This document shows, one piece after another, positions 1 to 11,985 of a stretch of DNA of 64,000 nt. Positions within the stretch are counted from its first letter, which is position 1; every line of letters begins with the position of its first letter. A program made the position numbers and the translations under genes. The notes beneath the pieces were generated by a model, which did no database searches, was not told the DNA's origin, and saw nothing but the letters and a program-made list of their open reading frames with translations. Source of the DNA: Sarcocystis neurona (Eukaryota > Apicomplexa > Conoidasida > Eucoccidiorida > Sarcocystidae); the NCBI GenBank assembly GCA_000727475.1, contig KL647292.1, forward strand, positions 137,413 through 201,412, read 5' to 3'.

Positions 1-838
1 CATCTATGTACCTGGACACTCGGATGACTTGACTTTGACCGCGCGAATGGGGGCAGATGCACACGTATACATAGACAGTCATCTCTCTCACAATACGTAT
101 ACTTGTGCATACGCGCACTCGCAAATAGAGGCAGACGGACATCCATTTCCGTATATTTCCATATACGAGAATCTACACATGGGAGCACAACAGTGTCTGC
201 ATCTCCTCGTAGATCTCTGGCCATCTACGGAGGAGGAGAAGCACTTTAGCCGGTGGAGCGGAGGCGACCGTGTGGATGTTGTTCTTAGAGAAGAATTCTC
301 GCACTGCCAATAATAAGCTGCATTCACCGTCATGTCGCGCACCGCGTGTGGATTATAGGATGTGAAGCCGTCGGCTACGATACAGCAGCTGTTGCTGCAG
401 TAGGAGCGGGAGCTGTAGTGGTACCAGCGCAAGCGGAAGAGGCCGTGGTCGTTGTGGGTGGATGATGTCATTCTCAGCAGCCACAAATACAGTGGTGCAG
501 ACAAAGGTAAATGGAAGAAAAGGGGAACTGCTGTTGCAGCTGCGGATGGTGCGTGATTGGGAGGTAAATCATGAGCACATAGCTCTATAGCATGATGACG
601 ATACACCTAAAGTGCTACACGACCTGAAACCCTTCTTCGTGTTTGTATTACCAGACAGCCTATCTATGAAAAATATGCACCGGAGAGGGGAGGAAGAAAA
701 AGCAAGTGCACCACGGGTTTGCTACCACCGACGAGGGGAGGAAGACGAAGCTGGATCCACAGAAGTTTCTACTTTTCCTGTCGAGGACTCCTTCTTACAA
801 GTTGTATCGTAAGCAGTCAAAGGCGAATACATATGTAC
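1..838. other. No supported gene; spacer
   Basis: Short open frames occur here: a plus frame at 29-313 and a minus frame at 88-606. Neither has a clear splice site or recognisable domain. The minus frame is Leu/Ser/Cys/Arg-rich and may only mirror the CAG/CTG composition. I assign no gene. Confidence 0.3.
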
Positions 839-839
839 A

Positions 840-3800
840 GAGGGCAGCAGGCGCTGCGATTGCTGGAAAGGTGTTGACGCTAGCCGCAACGACACCGCAG
901 AGAAAACATCACAAGCACCGAGAGCGCGCGCGGATAAGCGTGTTCGCCAGCAAAGCAGAACACTTGCTTCGGTGGGAAGTGCGGTAGCCGGCAGACAAGC
1001 CGCATCAGGTGACGACGCTGCAGTGGCAAGAATAACAACCGCAGTAGGCCGATGCAGCGACCCAGCGGCAGGCGTAACTGTAGGAGCAGCTGGTGCGTCA
1101 ACAGCAATTAAAGGCGGTAGGTTGTGCTGCTTCAACACGAGCTGCTTATATGGCAGCAGGGAAAGGTCTTGCCCTTCATGCGTATGCCGCAGCCCCAGGA
1201 CAACAAACGCTCCACGACAGCTGACACAATAGCAGCAGCTGACACAGCTACGTAGCGGCTCCTGTGTCAGACAAGGCGCGTGGCTAAAGCCAAGCGCACA
1301 GCAGATGGAGATGCAAAATTAGTTTGTACAGGAAGGAAAACAGCACGTGAGAGCGACGCGGCCGCGGTGTACTCGGGGACAGCTGAGGAATCGCGCCAAG
1401 TGGCCAGAACCTCGTCAGCATAGCGTAAGACTCACAACTGACACTGGCTGCAGTGACCGAGAGAGGGGAGCAGCAGCGCGACAGCAGAAGACAAGAAAGA
1501 CCAGGAAAGTCATCTCAGCAACAAAGGAAAAGGGTAGCAGCAGTGCTGCGGCGCAGTCCATGAAAGTTCTTCCTACCGATGGGCTGCAGCAGGGGCTACG
1601 ACACACTGCAGCAGTCACACTACTCTTCCAAGCAGCCACAGCTGCAAATCCTGATGCCACAGGAGCATATACCAGTGGAGAATGGGAGGGTGAGGCGTCC
1701 ACCAGCCCAGCAGGACAAAAACCGTCCAAATGAGAGCGGCAGTACGCAGCGCACTCGGACCAGATGCTTCTGCCGGTACATTGTCAGAAGAGGTGGCAAG
1801 GATACGCATAGTAACAAGACCAGGCAAAACAGCCCACGCCTCTGTAGTTGCTGCGGCACTACGAGTAGAAGCCGGTGCAATGACGGCACCAGCACGTCGA
1901 CCACGACCAGGAATAATACCAGCAAAAAGGGAAACTAAAACGCCACGTACGCCACGATGCACTGCACTTGCCGGAGACGAACTGTGGAAGTCATAGCAGC
2001 AGCTGCAGGCGCTATTTCTGCAGAAGATCACAAGCACTCAACCTGAAGCAAAAAAGATCTCACGAGGGGGACGTGGAGCAGCCGTCTACACCGGGTTGGC
2101 GCAGATGATGGACATCCGGAGGAAAAAGTCGGTGCACACAGACGCAGTAGACATGCGGATGTGGCAGCGAATCGAAATGGGACACCAGAGCATGGTAGTT
2201 ACAGCAACACACTTTAAGCAACAGCAGGAGGTGTCACGTGTATGTCCACCTTCGTGCGGAAGCTTGATGTGTCGCTGCGAGACCACCACTACAGTTGCGG
2301 TAGGACGGCGGGGTAGCTAGTGTGGACGCGGCAGAGGAAACCAGCAGCAGCAGCAGCAGAGCGGCGACAGGGCAAAGGGGGCAGAGGCTGTAAAAGTAAG
2401 GTATCAAGGCTCCGCTACAGCGAGTGAATCAAAGCTCGCCCGCCCTCCGCAGCACGGACAATGCAGCAAGGGGAATTTGTCCACGCAAGACATGATCATA
2501 CAGAGGGAAGCGGCTGGCGGGAGTACCGCGGGCCGCCGCGTCAGGTGTAGTACCTCCGGCGCAAGCAGCAGCAGTGATGTGACCAGCAGCATTGGCAGCA
2601 GGCTGTGGTTGCGCATCCGTGTATAAGCGGCGCTCGCTTCAGCAGTAGCAAGACTATCAGTACTAGCAGCATAACTAGCAGCGGTGGACGGGGGTTTCGT
2701 AATCTTTTTCCGACCATCTACGTTTGCTCAGAATGCAGTTCCCGTCTAGCGGCTGAAATCCAGGAGGAGCGCCAGCTGATCCAGCACCTGCAGGACAGAC
2801 GCTCTCAAGACAGCGCAGCCGCCGCATCGCGTGCACAGCAGTGGCAACGGCGCAGTGGGAGAGTACACTCGGGACAGCAGCAGAACCAGCACTCATCACG
2901 GATCCAGAGAGGCCACAGGAAGAGAAGCCGCAGCAGCACAATATTCAGCATGGAACGCAAGGGGTGAATATTCACCAAAATCAGCGGCACACTCCTCAGC
3001 GGCAGCGAACTGCACAGCTGCAGTGGTAGCGGCATCTGCAGAGGATCCTCCCACATACAATATTCAGAGGCACGCCCAACCTAAGCACGACCTAAGCTGG
3101 AGGAAGCCTTGCACAGTGCGGTCAGCTGTTGTACTTGACCACCCTACGGGACCCCACTGTTGTCGTAAACAACCGAAGCAGCTGCAAATAGTAGACGAAC
3201 AGCAACAGCAGCAGCAGCGGGAGGAGGCGGCAAGCAGCAGCAGCAGAAGTCGAAGCAACCGGAGGGAGAGGCGTCTGCGTCTAAGGTCACGTCCTGCTCT
3301 TGTTGCTCTTCCCCCAACAAGCAGAATAGCAGCAGCAGCGACCCCAGCAAGAGATCAGACAAAAGTAGCTTTTTTTGCTTGTTCTTCTGCCTCCTTTTTC
3401 AACTGCGTAGGTGCTGCTGCTGTGTCAATAGCAAAGATGGATTATCGTGGATCACATGTGTTCCGTGCGGACAATCTTCATCTTACGACGTGCTGCAGTC
3501 TCCCGTCTGCTCTGCAATGCCGTAGTGTCTTGTGTTACACACGTACATGTATAGGTACGTAGATTCCCTATATGCATAACGTGGGTGCACACATACTGCA
3601 CGGTGGATCTATACGTGTATGCATCTGCGTCTTTTTTTCGCTACAAAGGTCACGTATTGTCTTAATAGACCAGCAGACCTGGCGTATAGTCCACGTACAT
3701 ACATACGTAAGTATACCTACGGGCACGTATGTAGACGCGTGCATATATGTATATATATACATACATATGTAGTGGTATTTTGAGGGCGTGCGGCTGTCTA

Positions 3801-5060
3801 TTGCTCCAGCAGCTTCATGGAGAAAGAGCACGCCAGGAGTGGCACCGTTTTGGACAAAGTCTTCTTCTGAGGGCAAAGATCACCCAGGGCAAACGCCGGC
3901 AGCAGCATCCTGCAAGGTGCTGCCCGCCTCTGCGACAGTTGCTGCCGGTGTTGCTGTTGGTGCACATTCTACAGCAGCTAGCGGCGGTGGGCGATCAACA
4001 GCAGCAGGCTGAACGGGCAGTAACGCAGCACCAACGCCGCAGCAGAAGCAGCATCTGCAGCACACACGAGGTTTTCCCACCGCAGTTTTCTGCGGTGGCA
4101 GTAGTGGTAGTGAGAACAACCAGGAAGCAGCCTCCTCGCTTTTTTATCCTGACGAGTCTCTGTCGTTGGTCACTCACTCAACAGAGTCATGTAAAGAGGG
4201 TTATACAGGTGCAGCAGCTGCACAGGCAGGACCAGCAACAGCAGCAAGAGCAACAGCAGCCGCAAGAGGTGCTGCCCAAATCAGGTGTTGAGCGGATGAC
4301 GCCGAGCTGCACGCGGAGTCGCCACCCCACAGAGCAGCACGAAATTTCGTGACACCGGTTCGTTCGAACAGGTTTGAATGTAGAGGGGAAGGGACCACAA
4401 GGACCCCAGATTTCCTTCAGAAGGCTAACGCAGAAACACTTTTTGTGGTGCCACCGGGCGGTTTTCAAAAGTACAGCAGCAGTCGGTGCCGTGCAGCGCA
4501 GGCGGTGGTGATACTGCTGCTGGTGCTTTCTGCCGCATCATCATCGCTCGCGTGGGGTTTCCACAGGTCTGCAGCCGCTATACCATCCGTGCGGTTACAG
4601 CTGGTGCATTGATGCTGCTCCTGGAACCGCAGTGTCGCTAGCGACACTAACAGCGTTTCGTCGTACCGGTGGTTTGCAATGAGATCTACCTTGTCTCGTA
4701 GACAGACTCTCTGGATCTACTATTATAGCTGAGTGCTTAGCCTCTGAAGCCTCTTTAACAGCCACACCGCCTCAGTCCGCATTAGAGCATTGCGACTATC
4801 TGCCTGCAGCCGCCACTGCTACATCAACAGCCAAGTGCGCGCGCGTTACTCGTCCTGCCGGTGCTGCTGCAGCTACTATTGTTGCCGTTGCAATTGCCGC
4901 AGCACCCTCCAGAATGAGCCGCAGCAATGCGGCTCCTACAACAGCGTAGCAGAAGCATCAGAGCCCATTCTTCTGCAGACGCAGCAGGTGCAGGACGGGG
5001 AATAACAAGAAAAGCAAGAAAACAATCATTAGCAACAAAAGCAGAACCTCCAGCTGCAGC
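840..5060 (+). repeat. Degenerate CAG/GCA-phased trinucleotide block
   Basis: CAG, GCA and AGC triplets recur through this 4.2-kb block on the plus strand, with short perfect runs (for example near 2341-2358 and 3200-3245) between heavily mutated stretches. All three plus frames stay open for long distances. The frame containing GCA reads as protein-like Ala/Gly/Thr/Val/Arg segments broken by stops and frame changes, for example at 972-1232, 1347-1733 and 1730-1996. Triplet tracts of this kind are typical of Eimeria repeat-rich segments. I cannot tell decayed coding sequence from neutral repeat here. Confidence 0.7.
1730..1996 (+). CDS. Ala/Pro/Arg-rich reading frame, uncertain
   Basis: An 88-codon open frame starts with ATG and ends in TAG. 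Its composition (Ala, Arg, Pro, Thr, Val) looks more protein-like than the two overlapping frames, with segments such as RAAVRSALGPDAS and GKTAHASVVAAALR. It overlaps by a few bases the end of another Ala-phased frame (1347-1733). That could mean a frameshift in decayed coding sequence, or may simply follow from GCA-phased DNA. No family is recognised and no splice sites are compelling. Confidence 0.15.
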   Translation: MRAAVRSALGPDASAGTLSEEVARIRIVTRPGKTAHASVVAAALRVEAGAMTAPARRPRPGIIPAKRETKTPRTPRCTALAGDELWKS

Positions 5061-5715
5061 AGCTGCAGCACGAGCGGTGCGGACGTGGCTTGCTGATCTG
5101 CCGCAGATCAGATCACCGGATCTGACGTGCAGTCGCACTGCGTGGGGTGCACATCGAAATGACTGACTGAGTGGGAAAGATCTACGAAGTCCTGCTTTTT
5201 GTCAATTATTCTCCCCTTCAGTGTGCTGTAAATGGTGATTCTTTCTTGCTGGGTCGTTTGGGCTGGTGCTGCACGACGGCAATGAGATGCCGGTGCTGAT
5301 TGCGTGCTGCCCGCAGAAATCATCAGCGGTCCCCCACTGTGTATTAGGCGCACTTTGAGATGTCACTTCTCTATCTCGCCTGCGCTCCTCCCCCACATTT
5401 TCAGCCGCAGCCGCAAAAGCAACAGCAAAAGCAGATGAGTTCCTGCCACCAAAGTAGAAGCAGCAGCAGCTAGCAGTCACGGCGATCCGCAGGTCCTCCA
5501 CTTTTCTGACACAGGAAGTGTGTGTCATTTAGCGTCCGCGCTGTGAGCCTCCTTCTCTACGCTCCTATACATGGCAGTCTCTGCACTTGTGCACAGACCT
5601 GCACAACAGCAGCACGTGTATCCGCCTCTAGATACATATATCTATCTAGGGCGACTCATGTATCAGCATTTAGAGAGAAGGGTAGAGGGACGAGGAAACG
5701 CCTAAATATTGTTCG
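5061..5715. other. Spacer with no supported gene
   Basis: Mixed sequence with short GCA-phased pieces at its left edge and a (CAG)n-like run near 5458-5472. Minus frames at 5108-5528 are open but show no splice pattern or domain. Nothing firm is seen. Confidence 0.3.
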
Positions 5716-6201
5716 TTGCCACACGTATGGAGAGGAATGCAGAGTGTCTATTTCTTGTGTGTAGAAGAAGCTCCTGAGAACAGCGGCAGTCCGGCACCGC
5801 AGATCCCACCGAGACCGCTGCTGACGGCGACAGCAGCAGAAATAGAGCGAGAAGAGAACAACAGCAGCAGAAATACATATCTGAACCGGGGTCGTTCGCT
5901 ACTGTGCACACATTCCCCGCCTAGTGAGACTCCAGCTGCTGCAGGTGCTACATGTGCTGCGCATCCGTCTCCTCTTTGTACCGTCTGCCGCCCACCAGGG
6001 GTCCCGCCTCACATGCTTCTCAACTGTGACGTGGGTTCATTTTGGCTTCTTCCCAGTCTAATGCGCTGTCTGTCTCTCCTGCTGCTCACTGTGCTCCGTC
6101 TGCTCCTTCATCAACAGCCTCCTACACTGGAGCCGCGTCTTTCTCCGGGCATCTGGCGGCCGCCGTTCGAAGACATCCTTCTCTCCCTTCCTTATATATA
6201 G
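5716..6201 (+). CDS. Uncharacterised open frame with hydrophobic segment
   Basis: A 161-codon plus frame ends in TAG at 6199-6201. The part from about 5764 is acidic then Pro/Ser/Cys-rich (for example EEAPENSGSPAPQIPPRP), followed by a Leu-rich hydrophobic stretch (CLSLLLLTVLRLLLH) about 45 codons from the end. It could be a terminal exon, since an acceptor-like AG lies near 5755. A second plus frame (6042-6245) overlaps it and also looks protein-like, so the choice is insecure. No family recognised. Confidence 0.2.
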   Translation: MPHVWRGMQSVYFLCVEEAPENSGSPAPQIPPRPLLTATAAEIEREENNSSRNTYLNRGRSLLCTHSPPSETPAAAGATCAAHPSPLCTVCRPPGVPPHMLLNCDVGSFWLLPSLMRCLSLLLLTVLRLLLHQQPPTLEPRLSPGIWRPPFEDILLSLPYI

Positions 6202-7138
6202 AGATGTGTACATATGTATGCAGACAAACACGCTTACTTGTATGAAGAAAGATATGCGTCAGTTCCACGGATGAACAGTGTTCACCCGCCTTCCTTTTTT
6301 ACAGAAGCCTACCTACGTATGCATATTTGTGTGTGTGTGTGTGTGTGTGCGTGTGTGTGTCTCCTCCTCTTTCTGCGCACATGCACACACGTAAGGACGC
6401 GTACTTGTAAGAATAGTTGAACGCGCCGATTTAACGTATAGATGTAGAAATTAATGTACAACCTCTCTGCGTACCCCCGCCTTCAAACTGCTGTGGATAC
6501 AGGCAGCTAGCGCTTGCGGTGCCTCCTGATTTAGGGCAGGGTTTCTCATCTTTTCGCAGCGTGTCGAGACCCATCTATTACACGTATGTGTGTGTCCTTA
6601 CCGATGGAATCCATTGAAAGGCTGAGCATGCACACATATGTATATTCTACGTGTTCAGTGTATAAATCTTCTGCGAAGCCAATAGACGTCTCTACAGAGT
6701 CTTCTGCAAGCAGTGCGATTGCCGCTATCTTTCACCTATGCACTCCAACGTGCGTTCGTATATAGCTGTATACATACGTATTGCCCCCTTTCCCCTTTTC
6801 TTTTGTTTCTGTCCCTCACACGACTGTATAGCTTTCGTCTAACATATGTATATATCGCGATACACGTGTACGTGTTTTCCGTAGCGGCTTCCGCCTTCGC
6901 GGCCAGCTCTCTTCTGCATTGCCGCCCTGCTGCAGTTGTGTACCTGCTATTACCGCTGCACCTGTGTTGAGGAGAAGCAGTAACGGCCGTGTCCACGGGA
7001 AGCCGGAGCAGCAGCTGCAGCTGTGTGTGTGCGTACGGCGAGCAGGAGCAGGGGTGGTGCAGCAGAGACGGCAGCGGCAGCAGCGGCCATTTTGTGTGTA
7101 CGCAACTTCGTGCAACAGTTTGAAAAGGTGGCAGCACC
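6202..7138. other. Spacer upstream of gene A with (TG)n
   Basis: This holds a (TG)n microsatellite at about 6329-6360, TA/ACGT-rich sequence, and a CTG/CAG-phased stretch at about 6890-7085 close to the start of gene A. The 5' untranslated region and promoter of gene A presumably lie here. I see no defined promoter motif. Confidence 0.4.
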
Positions 7139-7363
7139 ATGAAGGAGAAGCTGACAGCAATTCTTCCCGAAGGAACGCTGGCAGAGGAGGACAACCTGCT
7201 GTGTCAGCTGGCTCGCTGGTGCAGCAGCAGCACGAGCAACTTGCTGCAGCAGCTCAAGGCGTTGTGGTTCCCTCGTCTGCCTCTCTTCGCTTGGCCACGC
7301 CAGCGCTCTCCCCAGTTCCTCGTACCCTTTCTCCTTGCCCTAATTTTCTCTCTTGTTGTCCTT
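7139..7363 (+). CDS. Gene A exon 1: N-terminus of predicted membrane protein
   Basis: The exon starts with ATG at 7139, only six codons after an in-frame TGA at 7121, so this is a real initiation context rather than an internal Met. It gives 75 codons and ends exactly before a strong GTAAGT donor at 7364 (phase 0). The protein begins MKEKLTAILPEGTLAEEDN, has a Trp/Pro-rich middle, and ends in a hydrophobic segment (FLVPFLLALIFSLVVL) that looks like a transmembrane helix. It joins in phase to 8518. No family is recognised; role and location beyond 'membrane' are unknown. Confidence 0.5.
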
Positions 7364-7372
7364 GTAAGTCTG

Positions 7373-7373
7373 G

Positions 7374-7405
<32 letters not shown>
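7373..7405. repeat. (TC)n(AC)n microsatellite in gene A intron 1
   Basis: A run of CT/TC dinucleotides passes directly into an AC dinucleotide run, ten bases into the predicted intron. The rest of intron 1 (to 8517) is TA/ACGT-rich with further short TA runs (about 8165-8190) and no credible exon. Confidence 0.8.
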
Positions 7406-8517
7406 TTTCGTCTGTTAACATGTGTGCGTACATACATAAATTATATATACACATATACGTATACACATTAATATTTGTGTACAGACGTATACATATGTTG
7501 AGGGGGGGCGTGCGCTTCGGTACGCATCTGCACTTATACATACATGGGCTTCTACATATGCGTCCGCATGTAAGTGTAACTACGGACGTACGTTCGCTAC
7601 CTAATTGGGAAGACCTATGTTTGTGCGTACATATATCGGCACATGTGTATATGCGGTTAAGTAGAAATTCGCGTGTGGTGGTTTAAAGATTGACGTACAT
7701 ACAAATATTAGAAACAAATAAATTCGTGGGCAGCACCAGAGAAACACACGTGTACTGTCGTCCGCTGTGCCAGACGATGCGACAAGTAAGTGCGTGTCTC
7801 TTTATCTGCTTCCCTGTCGCTCTGTCGTTCTCTCGCTCTCTCTGTGTGTATAAATGTTTGCACCAATGTAAAATATAGTTGTATCTGAAGATGCAGCCAA
7901 AACGACTAGCAAAGCGACTTTCATCTCTCGTAGTCAGGAGAGCCTCCTGTCCAGCTTCTGCTCCTCCCGCCTTGGTATCCTCCCCCTGACATCGTTACAC
8001 GCCTTTCTATATGGCGTATATACATATATTTTTTTAAACGTACATATACGTGCATGTCTTAGTCTGTTAAATGTATGTACGTATATACACATACGTACGT
8101 GTATGTGTATATGTGTGTAGTTCTATATACGGGAATGTGTGCATACCTACACCTACATACGTAGATATATATGTATATATATATATATACACATCACGCA
8201 CGAAACTTGATTTGGACATCCACGTACATGTATTATAAGATAGAGAGAGGGGACGATGCAGTTTCACTTTTACGTTAATTCTGTAGATTATATTTGTGCG
8301 TATACGCAATGGAAATGCGGTTAGTTAATTCTGCATATCTTAACCAGCAGAATCAATTAGGTGTCCCTCCTCCTTGGTTACCCGTGCTTCGGAATATCAC
8401 TTGCGTCCATTAGTTTCAGGTGAATGTACACTGTGTATCAACGTGCCTGTCGCTTTATGCACCTCTTCATTGGGGTGTATCTACACTGCGTACCGTTTCA
8501 CTCACCACCGTGTTCAG

Positions 8518-9037
8518 GACTTGTATGAGACTTTACCTTATTCTTTATTCATTCGCATACCTCCTTCCGGTGGCTGTCCATCCACTTGCCATCGGCACCC
8601 TTTGTTTCGTGCGTCTATACGAATGAATACAGCACTCTCTCCTCTTCAAGTAGGCGTAGCGCACCCTATCTCACTTGTGTTCTCCTTTCTTTCGAGTGTG
8701 CGTATACCGTGTAATCTTCTCCATCACTTGTGTCCTCTGGCGTACGAAGAGCACATTAGCCATTTTCTCTCTAGTCCTGCTGCACCACTGCTCTTTTCTC
8801 TCTCTTTGCCTGCAACCCCCCTACAAACCTGTTCCTCTATATGTGGCATCGACTGCTGCAGTAGGACGGTCCTTCCTTATTTTCTCTCGGTTGTGAATCT
8901 GCCGAACGTGTTACTGCGCTTTTGGTGTGCGTATGCCGCGCAGGTGTTGGTGTCGCACGTGCTGACTTCCTGGTGGCGATCTCGCGATTTTCTTCGATAT
9001 TTTCGACGTACTACGCCGCCGAGGACAGCAGATGGCA
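8518..9037 (+). CDS. Gene A exon 2: membrane-rich segment
   Basis: This is part of an uninterrupted 298-codon plus frame (8374-9270), one of the longest in the window and hard to get by chance. The acceptor ends CCGTGTTCAG at 8517 and the donor is GTGAGT at 9038. The exon runs phase 0 to phase 1 and encodes 173 residues with several hydrophobic stretches (around VGVAHPISLVFSFLSSV and LPYFLSVVNLPNVLLRFW), ending in a basic segment (WWRSRDFLRYFRRT). It follows exon 1 in phase. A shorter version with an internal intron between 8650 and 8943 is also possible. No known family identified. Confidence 0.42.
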
Positions 9038-9485
9038 GTGAGTCAGAAGACGTTTTCCTTTTTTTACCTTCCTCTAAGTTTATGGTGTTAGTAGGATTGT
9101 GCGCCAGTATTCGACCGCTTCTTTTCCTGCCTCTGCTCCTCGGTCAGCTCTCCGCTTGCTGCTGCGACTGCTGGTTTTCTGTTGCTCGTATGTCAGCTTT
9201 CTGCTCCTGTCGACGCTGTTGGTGTCGTGGTTTTGTTGCTGCTGTGTTCCCGCTTTATTCTTTCTCGTAGGTGCCCCCTTGCTGTTGCCGCCGCTGTTGC
9301 TGTTGCAGCTGCTGCTGTTGGTGGTGGTGCTGCTGCTAGCGCAAATCTCTTTGGCTTCCCGTGTGTACTGCTGCTGTTCCTTTGCAATCGCGATTTTTCC
9401 AGCCACTTACCCCCGGTAATCCTGTGTGTGTGTCTGTGTTTGTGTCTGCTGCTTTTTCCTGTTGTTTTATGTGTCTCATGGATAG

Positions 9486-10414
9486 GAGGGGCGGTGCAGA
9501 AGACAGCGGAGGGAGGCAGCGCTCGTAGAGATGCCTCTCGTCGGGCGGCGCGGAGCAACAGAAGAGAAGGAGCAGCGGGGGAAAAAGGAGGAGGAAAGTC
9601 TTGGTTTTCGTCTTTTTTGCCCGCGGGAACATGTGGCTCTTGGAGTGTTTTGTCGAGTGTGCCGAGCGTGAGTCGGTATGACAGCGGAACCACCAGCAGC
9701 AGCGGCGTTGCCCGCCTGTTTGGTTTTGGTGGAGACGGTGGTGATGCTGCTGCTAGCAGCAGTCGCAGCATCAAGAAGCGCAGCGGCAGCGCCGTCTTGC
9801 ACGCTGTTGAGGCTCCCTCATCCGCAGGGTCCACCAATAAGAAGGGGCCTGGTGGAGGTGCGTCTTCTGCCCGGAAAGCAGGAGCGAAGCGATCTAGCTC
9901 AGCCGCCGCATCTCATCGACGTAGCGGCAGTCAGTTGCGGCGAGGAGGAGACAGCACAGCAGCAGCAGCAGAAACTGGGAAGCGGGCATCGACGCGAAGG
10001 GCGAGCAGCAGAGGGAGGAAAGACGAGGAAAAGTTCCCGCCCCACGCTCCTAAGGAAGGAAGCGGAGGAGAGGGGAAAGGCGACGGCACAAAAAAGCAAA
10101 AGCAAGCGTCAGCAGAGGGTGGCGCTGCTGGCACTCAGCGCCCTGCTGCAACAAGATCGAGAGAAAAACAACGCCTTAGTAGCAGACGCAGAACTCCGTC
10201 TTTCTCAACGAATCGAGACATTGGGGCTCGCGTCCTGAACGAAGAAGAGCGTCACGTTCATATTGGAGCTGCTGCTGTTGCCACGCGAAGAGGAAGCGGC
10301 AGCAGCAGACGTACCCCGGGCGCTTCTCAGGCAGCGGCCAGACAACCCAGCCAACAAAGAAGGAATCGAAAAACACAAGAGCACGAGGACAGCACTCTTA
10401 CTCGGTGGGATTAG
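9486..10414 (+). CDS. Gene A exon 3: low-complexity basic C-terminal region
   Basis: The frame stays open from 9182 to a TAG at 10412-10414, about 410 codons, the longest in the window. The acceptor GGATAG at 9485 gives phase 1, matching exon 2. It contributes 308 residues rich in Ser, Arg, Gly, Ala and Lys with little hydrophobic content (for example SRSIKKRSGSAVLHAVEA and KDEEKFPPHAPKEGSGGEG), as expected of a disordered cytoplasmic tail, and with Eimeria-like CAG-derived runs. A GTGAGT at 9667 could end the exon early. Another frame (9678-10238) overlaps and also looks protein-like. Exons 1-3 together give about 557 residues. Function unknown. Confidence 0.45.
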
Positions 10415-10900
10415 GCTTTTTTTAAGTCCTGTGGATTATTTGTCTCGTTCTCCTGCTTGCCGTGTTGCTGGTACTGACGCCTCAGCAAATGTACCCGCCG
10501 CTGCTCCTGCCGCACGTCTCCCATGCTGCTGCTGCTGGTGCGCGAATCTCGATATTGCTGCTGCTGTTTCTGCATGAATTCCGACGGCTTCTCTCAGAGG
10601 TGCTGGTCTGACGGTCTGTTTCTCAAGGTGCCGCTGCCGCTCCTCGTGCCTCTTATGGCGTTCGTTTTGCTGTTCTTCCCGTTGCTCTTGCGTATGTTGC
10701 TCCGGCGTTTCTGTGGGTGGACTGCTTCATTGCGCCTGCAACTCTTTTGCTTCCGGACTGCTTTTGCCCTTGCTGCTTAAACTGTGTTGCTGCTTCGTTT
10801 TTTTACTCCTGCCGCCGCTGCAGCTCTGGTAGGGTATCCAAACGTGGAGAACTTTATCCCGGCGTCGTCGCGTGGGAGCCGCTGCAACGCAATTCTCAGT
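10415..10900 (+). repeat. CTG-phased tract after gene A
   Basis: Imperfect CTG/TTG/GCT triplets continue past the gene A stop. One plus frame (10523-10780) reads as a Leu/Phe-rich membrane-like stretch and another as Ala/Pro. Both are expected products of the CTG composition, so neither is called as a gene. Confidence 0.5.
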
Positions 10901-10904
10901 AACA

Positions 10905-11985
10905 CATCCCAGCAGCAACTCCAGCAACGGCAACAGCAACATCCGGAGTAGCAGGAAGAGCAACAACAGCAACAGCGACAGCAGGAGCACCACCACGGAC
11001 AACAGAAGGAGCAACGTTGATCGGAGCAGGAGGAAGGAATGACAGCGACACCAACCGCCACAGAGGTAGCAGCGGGGCCAGCAGCGGCAGAGGCAACTGC
11101 ACAAACAGTAACAGAGAAGCGCAGCAGCTGTTGCCGCAGCGTCAGCAGGAGCGGCGCGAGAAGGTAGAGTGATGAAAACAACAACAGCAACAAGTCAGAG
11201 CACAAAGAGATACCCCGACAACGGTAACAGCAGCAGCAAAACAAGAACAGTAGCCTTCGCAACAACAGTCGCGTCAAGGAGGAGCAGCAGATCCAGCGAC
11301 GCTGATCCCAGCGGCAGCAACCGCAACCGTCTGACTAGCCTCAGCAGCAGTAGTGACCAAGCGAAAGCAGCAGCAAGTGGTGTATAAATATCAAAGAACA
11401 GTGGAGTAGCACCGATACGAGCTGCTGCAGGGAGGTGATCAAACGCACATGCGCAATAGCACCAGCAACTAGCGGAGACACGTTCTGCGTCAAAGAGGTG
11501 CAATCGAAACACGGAGAGCAGCAGCAGCAGCGAAGGTGTAGGGGGAGGAGGAGCAGCAGCAGAAGGCCATCTACTGCAGCATCAGCAGCAGCCAGACAAG
11601 AGCGTCAGTGCCAGCAACATCGGAAGGAAAGCGGCAGCATGTCTGCAACAGCAACAACACTACAGGCCGGAGGAAGGGAGGCGCGGTAGTGGCGGGGTAG
11701 CCGCTGCAGAACTCTTAGTCCTGATGAAAAAGCAGCACCCAACGCAGCAGCAGCATCATGGGGAGAAGGGCCACAGCATGAGAAAAGAAACAGCAACACG
11801 GGAGCAACGGCGTCAGGCAGCCCAGGAGCCGCGGCCGCCACATCGTCTTCAACGGCAGCAGCGGAGCAGCAACACCTGAACAGTCAACGCGGGACCACCA
11901 ACAGCAGTAGCAGCAGGAAGCCAGCAACAGCAGCACAAACGTCAAAGCAGAGAGGAGCTCATATACAGTTACAGTAGACGTGCGG
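10905..11985 (+). repeat. Long imperfect CAG tract
   Basis: About 1 kb of CAG/CAA/GCA-phased sequence on the plus strand, the reverse polarity of the tract just upstream. It opens frames on both strands (Gln/Ser/Ala on plus, Leu/Cys on minus). The base A of each triplet is kept more often than the C or G. No splice sites or protein family. Confidence 0.7.
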
